A stretch of DNA of 64,000 bases. Source: Cognaticolwellia aestuarii. Lineage in GTDB: Bacteria; Pseudomonadota; Gammaproteobacteria; Enterobacterales; Alteromonadaceae. Positions 27,849 through 36,054 of this stretch are shown here, piece after piece; the first letter of the stretch is position 1, and every line of letters starts with the position of its first letter. The position numbers and the translations under genes were made by a program. The notes beneath the pieces are model-generated. The model saw only the letters and a list, made by a program, of their open reading frames with translations, was not told the origin of the DNA and ran no database searches. The DNA lies in contig NZ_MUZV01000007.1 in NCBI RefSeq assembly GCF_002000025.1, positions 186,001 through 250,000 of the forward strand, written 5' to 3'.

Positions 27849-28865
27849 CTAAGTCATGAATTCGTTAAGGGTTTTGCAAGGTAAATTATCATCAAACAAT
27901 GTGCCTGATTCTGTGCAGTTGAAAGTTTCACCGTTTGCTTGTTCTAAAAGTTGCAGAAAGTTATGTCGATACCAAAAGTAAGTTGGGTCGGTATAAAAAA
28001 CCTCACCAGTTAATGGAAAAGTAAACTTTGGAAATAATGCTTCAAGTTCCTCTCTAGAGTTAACAAACTCTAATAACTCATAATAAGTTTGGGTCATCTC
28101 TATCGGTGTCTCGAGATGATAACCCAAGTCCATGCCAGTTAAAGCAATACGGGGTGTTTTCAGTATAGCATTGGCGAATACCCAAGCGGCCGTGCCAACA
28201 TTTCCACCAGTATTCATGCAAGGGTATTTATTAATCTTGTATATTTCTCGGGTTAAACTGTTTTCTTGTTTAGGATCATCGACGATAGGGTTCCACCAGT
28301 ACAGTTTAAAGCCGGCTTCTTGTACTCTCTTTACTACGTTTTTTGGTGCTGATGAGCAAATAATAAGTTTTATTTTTGATGCATGCTTATTAATCAGCTC
28401 GATATTTTCTTCATTTTCTTTGATGGAGTTATTTCTAAAATTCACATCAAGATCTTGTCGGCTAAAGTAATCATCATTACGTGTGTTTTCAATAAAGTCA
28501 TCATCACCAAACCAGCGGATCATTCTAGTGGGGTGTGGGTCAAGCGTTAAAACATAATCAGGAATTATCCCGCTTTTTAAACATTTTACTAAAGAGCCAT
28601 CTATAGCGACAATTGTGCCTTGATAATTGGACTCTTTGATTTTTTTTAGCACCCCTTGTTTGTGTAAACTGGGTCCTGCACTTACAATAATGGCCTCTTG
28701 TTGCTTAGCTATATCAAGTGAAGGTAAATCTTTTAGGCTATTTTTAGCATATGGTGCATTGTATTTAGCGTTAATAAGTAAGTCACTTGAATGCCAAGCC
28801 TTACCTATATCGGTTATTTGAGATACAACCTGCTTAAAAGATTCGCTGAAATTTTTATCTTGCAT
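27849..28865 (-). CDS. Short MAF/DUF115 (MptE-like) protein
   Basis: A 338-residue second MAF-family protein reduced to the core domain: AIIVSAGPSLHKQGVLKKI (AGPSL at 63-67), YVLTLDPHPTRMIRWFGDDD and NTGGNVGTAAWVFANAILKT with IALTGMDLGYH. It lacks the helical and TPR-like extension of the long MAF protein. It lies 11 bp upstream of the radical SAM gene, so they are probably cotranscribed. A role in flagellin modification is inferred from family and neighbours; a pterin pyrophosphokinase activity is possible but less likely here. Confidence 0.8.
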   Translation of the reverse strand: MQDKNFSESFKQVVSQITDIGKAWHSSDLLINAKYNAPYAKNSLKDLPSLDIAKQQEAIIVSAGPSLHKQGVLKKIKESNYQGTIVAIDGSLVKCLKSGIIPDYVLTLDPHPTRMIRWFGDDDFIENTRNDDYFSRQDLDVNFRNNSIKENEENIELINKHASKIKLIICSSAPKNVVKRVQEAGFKLYWWNPIVDDPKQENSLTREIYKINKYPCMNTGGNVGTAAWVFANAILKTPRIALTGMDLGYHLETPIEMTQTYYELLEFVNSREELEALFPKFTFPLTGEVFYTDPTYFWYRHNFLQLLEQANGETFNCTESGTLFDDNLPCKTLNEFMT

Positions 28866-28892
28866 CGTATTACCTAAGTTTAAAAAGTGGGC

Positions 28893-29075
28893 TTATTCAT
28901 CTTCATCATCACCAGACCAAGTGAGATCTGTTCGCTCTACATAAACCATGCTGCCGCCTATAGAATTTAATGCTGCTTTTTTAAATTCACTTTGTAAGCT
29001 CGTGCTTTCAGTATCGTCTTGCTTAGCCTCCACTTGTTTCTTAGTTGTGAAGTTTCCTTTTAATAAATTACTCAT
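28893..29075 (-). CDS. Small acidic protein heading the MAF-radical SAM operon
   Basis: A 60-residue protein I do not recognise. The N-terminal half is polar and Lys/Gln/Thr/Ser-rich; the second half has AALNSIGG (Gly40-Gly41), then SMVYVERTDLTWSG and an acidic DDEDE tail. It has no signal peptide or membrane segment. ATG at 29075 is chosen because the sequence upstream (in-frame start at 29162) is unlike a coding N-terminus. It is 27 bp upstream of the short MAF gene and is the first gene of that operon. It could be a modification substrate, a small subunit, or unrelated. Confidence 0.6.
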   Translation of the reverse strand: MSNLLKGNFTTKKQVEAKQDDTESTSLQSEFKKAALNSIGGSMVYVERTDLTWSGDDEDE

Positions 29076-29419
29076 AAATTTCTCGCTGACTAAAAAGGTT
29101 ATTGTTACTGATAGGTCATTGTTATAGCACTTTTCATAGCATGCATTAAGTATAACTTTCACAATTACCGTATATTGTTTTTTGTAATTATCATAACTTA
29201 AGCAGGATTCATGCCGTAGGTTTCACTGTACTCTGAGGAGTGAATAGTTATATAGGTATTATTAAGGCATATAGTATTGCCCTAAACGCCCTATATGAAA
29301 GTCAATAATATGACGTGTAAGTGTCAATTTTTTGTTGATTAATCACAATAGCAAGTTAATATAACTAATATATATGATTTTAAGTGGTTTATCAGGGCAC
29401 TATGTTGTTAGGACAAAAA
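29076..29419. other. Intergenic region upstream of flrA and of the small-protein operon
   Basis: A 344-bp AT-rich divergent region that must hold promoters for both directions. I see no sigma-54 or sigma-28 element. Two inverted repeats stand out: TTCACT/AGTGAA (29222-29227 and 29239-29244) and CATATAG/CTATATG (29268-29274 and 29291-29297). They could be operators, but there is no direct evidence. Confidence 0.4.
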
Positions 29420-30895
29420 ATGCAAGGACAAAAACAGATTTTAGTCGTCGACAATGACGCCGCAAGACGCCATCAAATTGAAACCGTTTTAGCTTTTGTT
29501 GGCGAGCATTTTCATGTTTTCTCTGAAGATGAAATTGATAAGCAACTTGTTGCAGTAGAAAATATTTTGACCATTATTTGTTGTGGTGAAATATCGCCTA
29601 AACTACAAACTATTATTAAATCGCACCCAGCTTGTCCTTTTATTTACCATGATATAGCCGATAAACAGCAAATAAACGGTTATGTTAATGTTATTGGTGA
29701 ATTAACCACACCACTCAACTATGCACAATTAACGGAACTTGTGCACCATAGTCATCAGTATCACAATAATTTACCTTCAAAACGCAGCGTTAATGGTCCT
29801 AACCCATTATTTCGCTCATTAGTCGGCACGAGTGAGCCTATGCAGCAAGTGCGATTTTTGATTGAACAAGTGGCAAGCACGGCTGCTAATGTATTGATCT
29901 TAGGTGAATCAGGAACAGGCAAAGAAGTTGTTGCGCGTAACATTCATAATTTATCTGATAGAAGTAAAGGCCCTTTTGTGCCGGTAAATTGTGGGGCAAT
30001 CCCCGCCGATTTATTAGAAAGTGAATTGTTTGGGCATGAAAAAGGGGCTTTCACCGGTGCTATTTCTACCCGGAAAGGGCGTTTTGAAATGGCGGAGGGC
30101 GGTACCTTATTTCTCGATGAAATTGGTGATATGCCGCAGCCTATGCAGGTAAAACTACTGCGTGTTTTACAAGAACGAACTTTTGAACGTGTTGGCGGAG
30201 CAAAAAGTATTAAAGCCAATGTTCGTATTGTCGCGGCCACTCATCAGCATTTAGAAGATATGATTAAAACTAATCAGTTTCGTGAAGATCTTTATTATCG
30301 TTTAAATGTTTTCCCGATAGAAACACCGGCGTTAAGAGAGCGAAAAGAAGATATTCCGTTATTGCTACAGGAACTTATTTCACGATTTTCTGCTGAGCAA
30401 GGACAATCTGTTCGCTTTACCGATAAAGCCATTGAGTCGCTGCAGGAGCATCCTTGGGCAGGTAATGTGCGTGAGTTATCTAACTTAATTGAACGCATGA
30501 TTATTATGTATGGTGAACAAGTGGTCAATGTTGGACAACTACCGCTGAAATATCGACATTTAGATATTGATGATTATCAACCTGAATATCCTGAAGAATT
30601 GCAAGAACGTGAAGCGATTAACGCCTTATTTTCAGGCTTTGACTACGATGATGATGAAGATGATACACCGCAAACTAGCGAGCAAGACACTGCTGGGTCT
30701 GCGCAAGGTAATACCGTTGATATCTTGCCAAATGATGGTCTTAATCTAAAAGAGTACTTAGCTGAATTGGAAGTATCTTTGATCAAACAAGCGCTGGATA
30801 AAAATGATTGGGTTGTCGCTCGCTCGGCTGAACTTTTAGGAATGCGCCGCACCACGTTAGTGGAAAAAATGCGTAAATATAGCTTACAAAAGTAA
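29420..30895 (+). CDS. flrA: FlrA (FleQ), sigma-54-dependent master flagellar regulator
   Basis: Top activator of the polar-flagellar hierarchy, 491 residues. The N-terminal receiver-like FleQ domain ([19 protein letters not shown]) appears degenerate. The AAA+ domain has [18 protein letters not shown] (Walker A from residue ~162) and the sigma-54-contact loop GAFTGA (from ~209). A Fis-type HTH is at the C-terminus ([19 protein letters not shown]). An acidic insert [10 protein letters not shown] precedes the HTH. ATG at 29420 is chosen because [13 protein letters not shown] aligns with known FlrA starts and TAGGA lies just upstream; 29402 is the alternative. Confidence 0.93.
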   Translation: MQGQKQILVVDNDAARRHQIETVLAFVGEHFHVFSEDEIDKQLVAVENILTIICCGEISPKLQTIIKSHPACPFIYHDIADKQQINGYVNVIGELTTPLNYAQLTELVHHSHQYHNNLPSKRSVNGPNPLFRSLVGTSEPMQQVRFLIEQVASTAANVLILGESGTGKEVVARNIHNLSDRSKGPFVPVNCGAIPADLLESELFGHEKGAFTGAISTRKGRFEMAEGGTLFLDEIGDMPQPMQVKLLRVLQERTFERVGGAKSIKANVRIVAATHQHLEDMIKTNQFREDLYYRLNVFPIETPALRERKEDIPLLLQELISRFSAEQGQSVRFTDKAIESLQEHPWAGNVRELSNLIERMIIMYGEQVVNVGQLPLKYRHLDIDDYQPEYPEELQEREAINALFSGFDYDDDEDDTPQTSEQDTAGSAQGNTVDILPNDGLNLKEYLAELEVSLIKQALDKNDWVVARSAELLGMRRTTLVEKMRKYSLQK

Positions 30896-30930
30896 GCGTA
30901 AATTAGTTTATTAGATAATAATTTTACGCT
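30895..30930 (+). terminator. Stem-loop immediately after flrA
   Basis: AGCGTAAATTA (30895-30905) pairs with TAATTTTACGCT (30919-30930) with one bulge, starting at the last base of the stop codon. No long U tract follows, so termination efficiency is uncertain. Confidence 0.5.
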
Positions 30931-30995
30931 GCAATTTTCCCCTATGTACTCGTTGAATTTAATTATTTTCACCGTCATACTGCTACTTTATTTCA

Positions 30996-31014
30996 TGACG
31001 CTTATTAAGCGTCA
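30996..31014. repeat. Perfect palindrome upstream of the flrBC promoter
   Basis: TGACGCTT-ATT-AAGCGTCA is a perfect 8-bp inverted repeat with a 3-nt centre, about 75-90 bp upstream of the flrB sigma-54 promoter. That is the usual distance for an enhancer site of a sigma-54 activator; it could also be an RNA hairpin ending flrA read-through. Confidence 0.6.
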
Positions 31015-31086
31015 GCCATTTTATTGACAGCTCACCTTTAGACTAAAATAGTTTGTTAGCTATTGAATAATATGTGTTTAATTGGT

Positions 31087-31102
31087 TGGCATAGTTCATG
31101 CT
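31087..31102 (+). promoter_or_regulatory. Sigma-54 promoter of flrBC
   Basis: TGGCATAGTTCATGCT has GG at 31088-31089 and GC at 31100-31101, exactly 10 bp apart. The expected start is near 31113. An in-frame ATG at 31098 lies inside the -12 element and so would not be transcribed, which fixes the flrB start at 31140. In Vibrio cholerae flrBC is FlrA/sigma-54 dependent. Confidence 0.82.
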
Positions 31103-31139
31103 TTATCCGAGTGTACTTCATTACTCGGGTGAAAATATT

Positions 31140-32348
31140 ATGGCACTTGCCTATTCGACATCGACCAACTCTTCATCAGCCAGTCCAGTGCTGAATCGTG
31201 TATTAACGTCATTTGGTGAGGTTAATTTAAAGCATGAGCAAACTAATCGATTAGAAAGCGAAAATTACGCGGGTGAATTGGCATTTTTACGCCAACAAAA
31301 TAAACAGCTACAGCATGTTATTGATGTTATGCCGACAGGCATGATTATGCTCAATGGTAATGGCATTGTAGTGAAAATTAATGATACTGCGAGATTGTTG
31401 CTTGATGAGCCAATTTTAGGTCAACCTTGGTTTGATGTCATCAAGCGCTCTTTTAAGCCCCGTGCCGATGATTGGCATGAGGTTTCTCTTAATGACGGCC
31501 GCCGTGTCAAATTAGAAATTACTGCCTTAGGTGATCAGCCAGGGCAATTAATCATGATCACCGATTTAACCGAGACCCGTTTATTGCAAGATAAATTGGG
31601 CCAACTACAGCGTCTTTCATCTTTAGGACGTATGGTTTCGAAATTGGCACACCAAATTCGCACTCCGCTTTCTGCTGCAATGTTGTATGGTGCAAATTTG
31701 CGCAATAAAAAGCTAACTAACGATGCGCGAGTGAATTTTCAAGATAAATTAATGCTGCGTTTACATGACTTAGAGCAGCAAGTAAATGACATGTTACTGT
31801 TTGCTAAAAGTGGCAAGCAAGCGGTGGTTGAACCCTTAAATATTAATCAACTTATTGAAGGGGCAAAACAAGCTATTGAACCGCAAGTGAATCAAGTTGG
31901 GGCAAAAGTAAATTTACATTTTTGTTCGCAAGGCTGTGAGGTTTTAGGTAATGCGACAGCATTATCAGGCGCTATTCAAAACCTGATTAACAATAGTCTA
32001 TCAGTAATAAAAACAGCTGCTGTTATTGATATCAGTGCTTATTGTCATGACGATTATGCTTATATCAGTGTTCGTGATAACGGTCCTGGTATTAGCGCTG
32101 ACCTTGCCGATAAAATATTTGAGCCTTTTTATACCTCAAGAAGTCAAGGTACAGGTTTAGGCTTGGCTGTTGTGAAGTCAGTTACAAATGCTCATCAAGG
32201 CGAAGTTAGTTTATTGAGTAAGCCTGGTGAAGGTGCACATTTTTGTATGAAAATTCCTAAACTTACGAGTAATCAAACTGATGTTGAGTCAAACCATAAA
32301 GACAAAGAGCAAGCTTTGTCAAAGGAGTTAACTAATGACCACAAGTAA
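31140..32348 (+). CDS. flrB: FlrB (FleS), flagellar two-component sensor kinase
   Basis: Soluble histidine kinase that phosphorylates FlrC. The 402-residue protein has a PAS-like region (about 50-145, IDVMPTGMIMLNGNGIVVKIN), a HisKA domain with phospho-acceptor His171 in KLAHQIRTPLSAAM, and an HATPase_c domain with N box AIQNLINNSLSVI, G1 SVRDNGPGIS and G2 QGTGLGLAVVKS. No membrane segment is seen. ATG at 31140 follows from the promoter at 31087-31102. Its end overlaps the flrC start by 14 bp. Confidence 0.92.
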   Translation: MALAYSTSTNSSSASPVLNRVLTSFGEVNLKHEQTNRLESENYAGELAFLRQQNKQLQHVIDVMPTGMIMLNGNGIVVKINDTARLLLDEPILGQPWFDVIKRSFKPRADDWHEVSLNDGRRVKLEITALGDQPGQLIMITDLTETRLLQDKLGQLQRLSSLGRMVSKLAHQIRTPLSAAMLYGANLRNKKLTNDARVNFQDKLMLRLHDLEQQVNDMLLFAKSGKQAVVEPLNINQLIEGAKQAIEPQVNQVGAKVNLHFCSQGCEVLGNATALSGAIQNLINNSLSVIKTAAVIDISAYCHDDYAYISVRDNGPGISADLADKIFEPFYTSRSQGTGLGLAVVKSVTNAHQGEVSLLSKPGEGAHFCMKIPKLTSNQTDVESNHKDKEQALSKELTNDHK

Positions 32349-33675
32349 AATCATGGTAGTAGAAGATGATGCCGGACTAAGAGAGGCACTTGTTGATACT
32401 TTGTTATTGGCAGGCTACGAATGCTTGGCAGTTGATTCAGGCGAAGATGCATTGATTACACTAAAATCACATAGTGTTGATTTAGTCGTGAGTGATGTAC
32501 AAATGGGCGGTATGTCTGGGCTCTCACTATTAAAAAGTATTCGTCATAGCTATCCAAAATTACCGGTATTGATTATGACCGCATACGGTACTATTGATGA
32601 CGCAGTACAAGCCATGCAAGATGGGGCTTGTAATTATATGGCTAAGCCATTCGCGCCAGAAGTATTACTTAATATGGTGAATCAATATGTGCCGTTACAA
32701 GTTAATGAAGGCTGTGATCCTGTAGTTGCTGACGAGCAAAGTCTTGAATTGCTGAACTTAGCAAAGAAAGTTGCTAAGACAGAAGCCTCGGTTATGGTGC
32801 TAGGGCCAAGTGGCTCAGGTAAGGAAGTACTTGCTCAGTACATTCATAACTACTCCCCGCGTAGCCATGCGCCATTTGTTGCTATTAATTGTGCTGCTAT
32901 CCCTGAAAATATGTTGGAAGCAACATTATTTGGTTATGAAAAAGGCGCCTTTACTGGGGCTATACAAGCTTGTCCTGGTAAGTTTGAGCAGGCACAGGGC
33001 GGCACTATTTTATTAGATGAAATCACTGAGATGGATTTGGGCTTGCAAGCAAAAATATTGCGAGTATTACAAGAGCGAGAAGTTGAACGTCTTGGTGGTC
33101 GTAAAACCATTAGTTTAGACGTTCGTGTCATTGCAACAAGTAACCGAGACTTAAAAGATGCAGTGCAAGAAGGCATTTTCAGAGAAGATTTATATTATCG
33201 TTTAAATGTTTTCCCATTGACTTGGTTACCACTAAACGAACGCCGAGGTGATATTTTACCTTTGGCTAAGCACTTAATTTCAAGAATCTGCCAAAAAGAC
33301 GGTAATGTTATTCCTGAGTTTACCGCTGCAGCTCGTAGTAAGTTATTGGCTTATGATTGGCCTGGTAATGTTCGTGAACTTGATAATGTAATACAACGAG
33401 CATTGATCCTACAAAGCGATCGTTGTATTGATGCGGGTGACTTGCTGATTGATAACTTTCAAACAGCGAAAGTACAAAGTGAAGCGGCTGAGCCGAGTAA
33501 AGATGATAAATTAGGAAGTGAACTGAAATTACAAGAGCATCAAATAATATTAGATACTTTACACGCGTGCCAAGGTAGTCGAAAAGATGTAGCCGAGCGT
33601 TTGGGTATCAGTCCACGAACACTGCGTTATAAAATTGCTCGTATGCGTGATAGTGGTATACAAATTCCATTGTAA
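32335..33675 (+). CDS. flrC: FlrC (FleR), sigma-54-dependent flagellar response regulator
   Basis: Activator of class III flagellar promoters (hook, first flagellin), 446 residues. The receiver domain has acidic residues in VVEDDAG and phospho-acceptor Asp54 (LVVSDVQMGG). The AAA+ domain has VLGPSGSGKEVLAQYI (Walker A from 157) and GAFTGA (from 204). The C-terminal Fis-type HTH has RKDVAERLGISPRTLRYKI. It overlaps flrB by 14 bp, so the pair is translationally coupled, and ends at a clear terminator. Confidence 0.95.
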   Translation: MTTSKIMVVEDDAGLREALVDTLLLAGYECLAVDSGEDALITLKSHSVDLVVSDVQMGGMSGLSLLKSIRHSYPKLPVLIMTAYGTIDDAVQAMQDGACNYMAKPFAPEVLLNMVNQYVPLQVNEGCDPVVADEQSLELLNLAKKVAKTEASVMVLGPSGSGKEVLAQYIHNYSPRSHAPFVAINCAAIPENMLEATLFGYEKGAFTGAIQACPGKFEQAQGGTILLDEITEMDLGLQAKILRVLQEREVERLGGRKTISLDVRVIATSNRDLKDAVQEGIFREDLYYRLNVFPLTWLPLNERRGDILPLAKHLISRICQKDGNVIPEFTAAARSKLLAYDWPGNVRELDNVIQRALILQSDRCIDAGDLLIDNFQTAKVQSEAAEPSKDDKLGSELKLQEHQIILDTLHACQGSRKDVAERLGISPRTLRYKIARMRDSGIQIPL

Positions 33676-33715
33676 TTTGACGATTTAAAAATTTAAAATC
33701 GACTTTAACGCAAAT

Positions 33716-33745
33716 AAAAGGCAACTAAAACCTAGTTGCCTTTTT
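33716..33745 (+). terminator. Rho-independent terminator after flrC
   Basis: GGCAACTA (33720-33727) and TAGTTGCC (33733-33740) form a perfect 8-bp stem with loop AAACC, flanked by AAAA and TTTTT. It separates flrBC from the fliE promoter. Confidence 0.92.
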
Positions 33746-33846
33746 AATATTTAAAACAATAAAAATCCTCTTTGTTATTGATTATTAATGTAATATTTTT
33801 AATTTGTGACTTGGCTTTATCAGCTAGCTTTCCTTTGTATTTACCT

Positions 33847-33862
33847 TGGCACTATGCTTGCT
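33847..33862 (+). promoter_or_regulatory. Sigma-54 promoter of the fliE operon
   Basis: TGGCACTATGCTTGCT is an excellent -24/-12 element with the exact GG-N10-GC spacing. The expected start is near 33873, 40 bp before the fliE ATG. It probably drives fliEFGHIJ. Confidence 0.9.
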
Positions 33863-33912
33863 TATTCCTTAGTTATATTAAGTAACAAGAAATTGACGCA
33901 AGCGAGTAAACT

Positions 33913-34257
33913 ATGGATATTAAAACCAATTCTCTTTACGCACAAATGCAAAGCATGTCGATGGAAGCAATGGGAAATAGACTTCCTATTGGTGATGAAA
34001 GTGGTATGGGCACACCGCCAGTTGCCAAAGCGGGTAGTGACTTTGGTAGTTTATTAAAAGACGCTGTGAACAATGTTAATGAATTACAACAAGATGCTGG
34101 TGCAAAACGCACCGCTTTTGAAATGGGTGATCGTAGCGTAACACTCGCTGATACTATGATTTCAGCCTCGAAAGCGGGCATCGCTTTTGATGCAACCGTA
34201 CAAGTACGAAATAAATTTGTTGAAGCATATAAAGAAATTATGAGTATGCCAGTATAG
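33913..34257 (+). CDS. fliE: FliE, MS-ring-to-rod adapter
   Basis: Joins the MS-ring to the proximal rod. The 114-residue length is typical. Motifs are SDFGSLLKDAVNNVNELQQD, FEMGDRSVTLADTMISASKA and the C-terminal FDATVQVRNKFVEAYKEIMS. It is the first gene of the fliEFGHIJ operon behind a sigma-54 promoter. Confidence 0.95.
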   Translation: MDIKTNSLYAQMQSMSMEAMGNRLPIGDESGMGTPPVAKAGSDFGSLLKDAVNNVNELQQDAGAKRTAFEMGDRSVTLADTMISASKAGIAFDATVQVRNKFVEAYKEIMSMPV

Positions 34258-34329
34258 CGACTCAGTGATTAATGACTTAAGTACAAGTTGATATTTAAGA
34301 ATATAGTAGCAGTAATGCGGAGAAAGTAA

Positions 34330-36054
34330 GTGGCAGATTCAACAGACAACACAAATTTAATGCTGGCAGATGGTAATAACGATCTGGTTGCTAATGATGG
34401 CGCCGATGGTGTTGTTGCTGAACAAAAGTCAGGTTTAGCTGGTGCTATGGGCAATGTCGATTTTCTGCGCCAAATTACGATTGTGATGGCACTCGCTATT
34501 TGTTTAGCTATTGCCATTTTTGTCATCATGTGGGCTAACCAACCTGAATATCGCTTTCTAACTAAATTGCCGACTGAGCAACTGATCAAAACCATGGACT
34601 TTCTTGACAGTAATAAAGTGGACTACCGCCAAGAAAATAACACCATATCTGTACAAAGTGATGAGTATCAAAGTATCAAGCTAATGCTAGCACGTGAAGG
34701 TTTAAGTGAAGGACCATCTGAAGGCAGTGAAATATTGATGCAAGATATGGGCTTCGGTGTTAGTCAACGTCTTGAAAGCGAGCGCTTAAAACACTCAAGA
34801 GAGCAGCAACTGGCTCGTACAATTGAACAATTACAAACTATTTCTAGAGCGCGTGTTTTATTGGCCATTCCTCGTGATAATGTTTTTGCTAAGCGGGAAA
34901 AAAATCCATCAGCAACAGTGGTCTTAACCTTACGTCGTGGTCGCTTACTTTCTGAAGAAGAAGTTGACTCAGTGGTTGATATTGTTGCATCAGCAGTACA
35001 GAGCCTTGATCCAAATCGTGTGACCGTTACGGATCAAAATGGTCGTTTACTTAATTCTGGCTCGCAAGACTCTGTCTCTTCACGTTCACGCAAAGAGTTT
35101 GAAATTGAACAGAAGCGCGAAAAAGAATACATGGATAAAATTGATTCGATTTTAATTCCAGTCATTGGTTTAGGCAATTACACCGCTCAAGTCGACGTGG
35201 CAATGGACTTTACTAACACCGAAGAAACTCAACGTCGCTATAATCCAGACTTACCCGCTTTACGCAGCGAAATGAAAGTTGAAGATAACACTATTGGTGG
35301 CTTATTGGGCGGCATTCCGGGAGCATTAAGTAATCAGCCGCCATTGGAGAGTAATATTCCTGAAGATGCGACAGGCACTGGTCAACAACAAGCTATGCCT
35401 GGTCGTAAACATACCGAGTCAACTCGTAATTATGAGCTTGATGAAGCTATTAGTTATACCAAGCAGCAAACCGGCGTTATTCATCGAATTAGTGTCTCGG
35501 TTGCTTTAGATTATTTACCAGGCACTAACGCGGAAGGTGAATCTGTACCTACGCCACGCTCAGTGCAAGAAATGGCTAATATTCGTCGTTTACTGCAAGG
35601 TAGTATCGGTTTTGATTTACAACGTGGTGACTCACTTGAAGTTGTTACGTTACCATTTTCTCGTCCAGATATTATTGATGTTGAACAACTACCTATGTGG
35701 CAAGAACCTTGGTTCTTAAAACTGTTAAAACTTGTTATGGGCGCTATTGTTATTATCGTACTGATTTTAGCTGTTGTACGTCCGATGTTGAAACGCTTAA
35801 TTTATCCGGATCAAACACCAAATGATTATGGTGATAAGTCGTTGGATAGTCATATTGACTTGGGCGATGAGACCATGGATATGCTAACATCAGATTTCGA
35901 TGCCGGCGCAGTTGGCTTCGCTCCAGATGGTAGTTTACAATTACCTGATTTACACCGTGATGAAGATGTCTTAAAAGCTGTTCGAGCACTCGTTGCTAAT
36001 GAGCCAGAATTATCGTCGCAAGTAGTTAAAAGTTGGTTGAACGAAGATGAGTGA
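34330..36054 (+). CDS. fliF: FliF, MS-ring protein
   Basis: Builds the inner-membrane MS-ring that houses the export gate and carries the C-ring. The 574-residue protein has two membrane segments, near residues 50-70 (IVMALAICLAIAIFVIMWAN) and 458-480 (LVMGAIVIIVLILAVVRPML). Ring-building motifs include KLMLAREGLSEGP and ARTIEQLQTISRARVLLAIP. The start is GTG with GGAGAAAG upstream. Its cytoplasmic C-terminus overlaps fliG by 8 bp, matching direct FliF-FliG binding. Confidence 0.96.
   Translation: MADSTDNTNLMLADGNNDLVANDGADGVVAEQKSGLAGAMGNVDFLRQITIVMALAICLAIAIFVIMWANQPEYRFLTKLPTEQLIKTMDFLDSNKVDYRQENNTISVQSDEYQSIKLMLAREGLSEGPSEGSEILMQDMGFGVSQRLESERLKHSREQQLARTIEQLQTISRARVLLAIPRDNVFAKREKNPSATVVLTLRRGRLLSEEEVDSVVDIVASAVQSLDPNRVTVTDQNGRLLNSGSQDSVSSRSRKEFEIEQKREKEYMDKIDSILIPVIGLGNYTAQVDVAMDFTNTEETQRRYNPDLPALRSEMKVEDNTIGGLLGGIPGALSNQPPLESNIPEDATGTGQQQAMPGRKHTESTRNYELDEAISYTKQQTGVIHRISVSVALDYLPGTNAEGESVPTPRSVQEMANIRRLLQGSIGFDLQRGDSLEVVTLPFSRPDIIDVEQLPMWQEPWFLKLLKLVMGAIVIIVLILAVVRPMLKRLIYPDQTPNDYGDKSLDSHIDLGDETMDMLTSDFDAGAVGFAPDGSLQLPDLHRDEDVLKAVRALVANEPELSSQVVKSWLNEDE

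Noticed and set aside
33806-34057. An 83-codon open frame over the fliE promoter and gene start
   Set aside because: It covers the sigma-54 promoter and reads fliE in another frame.
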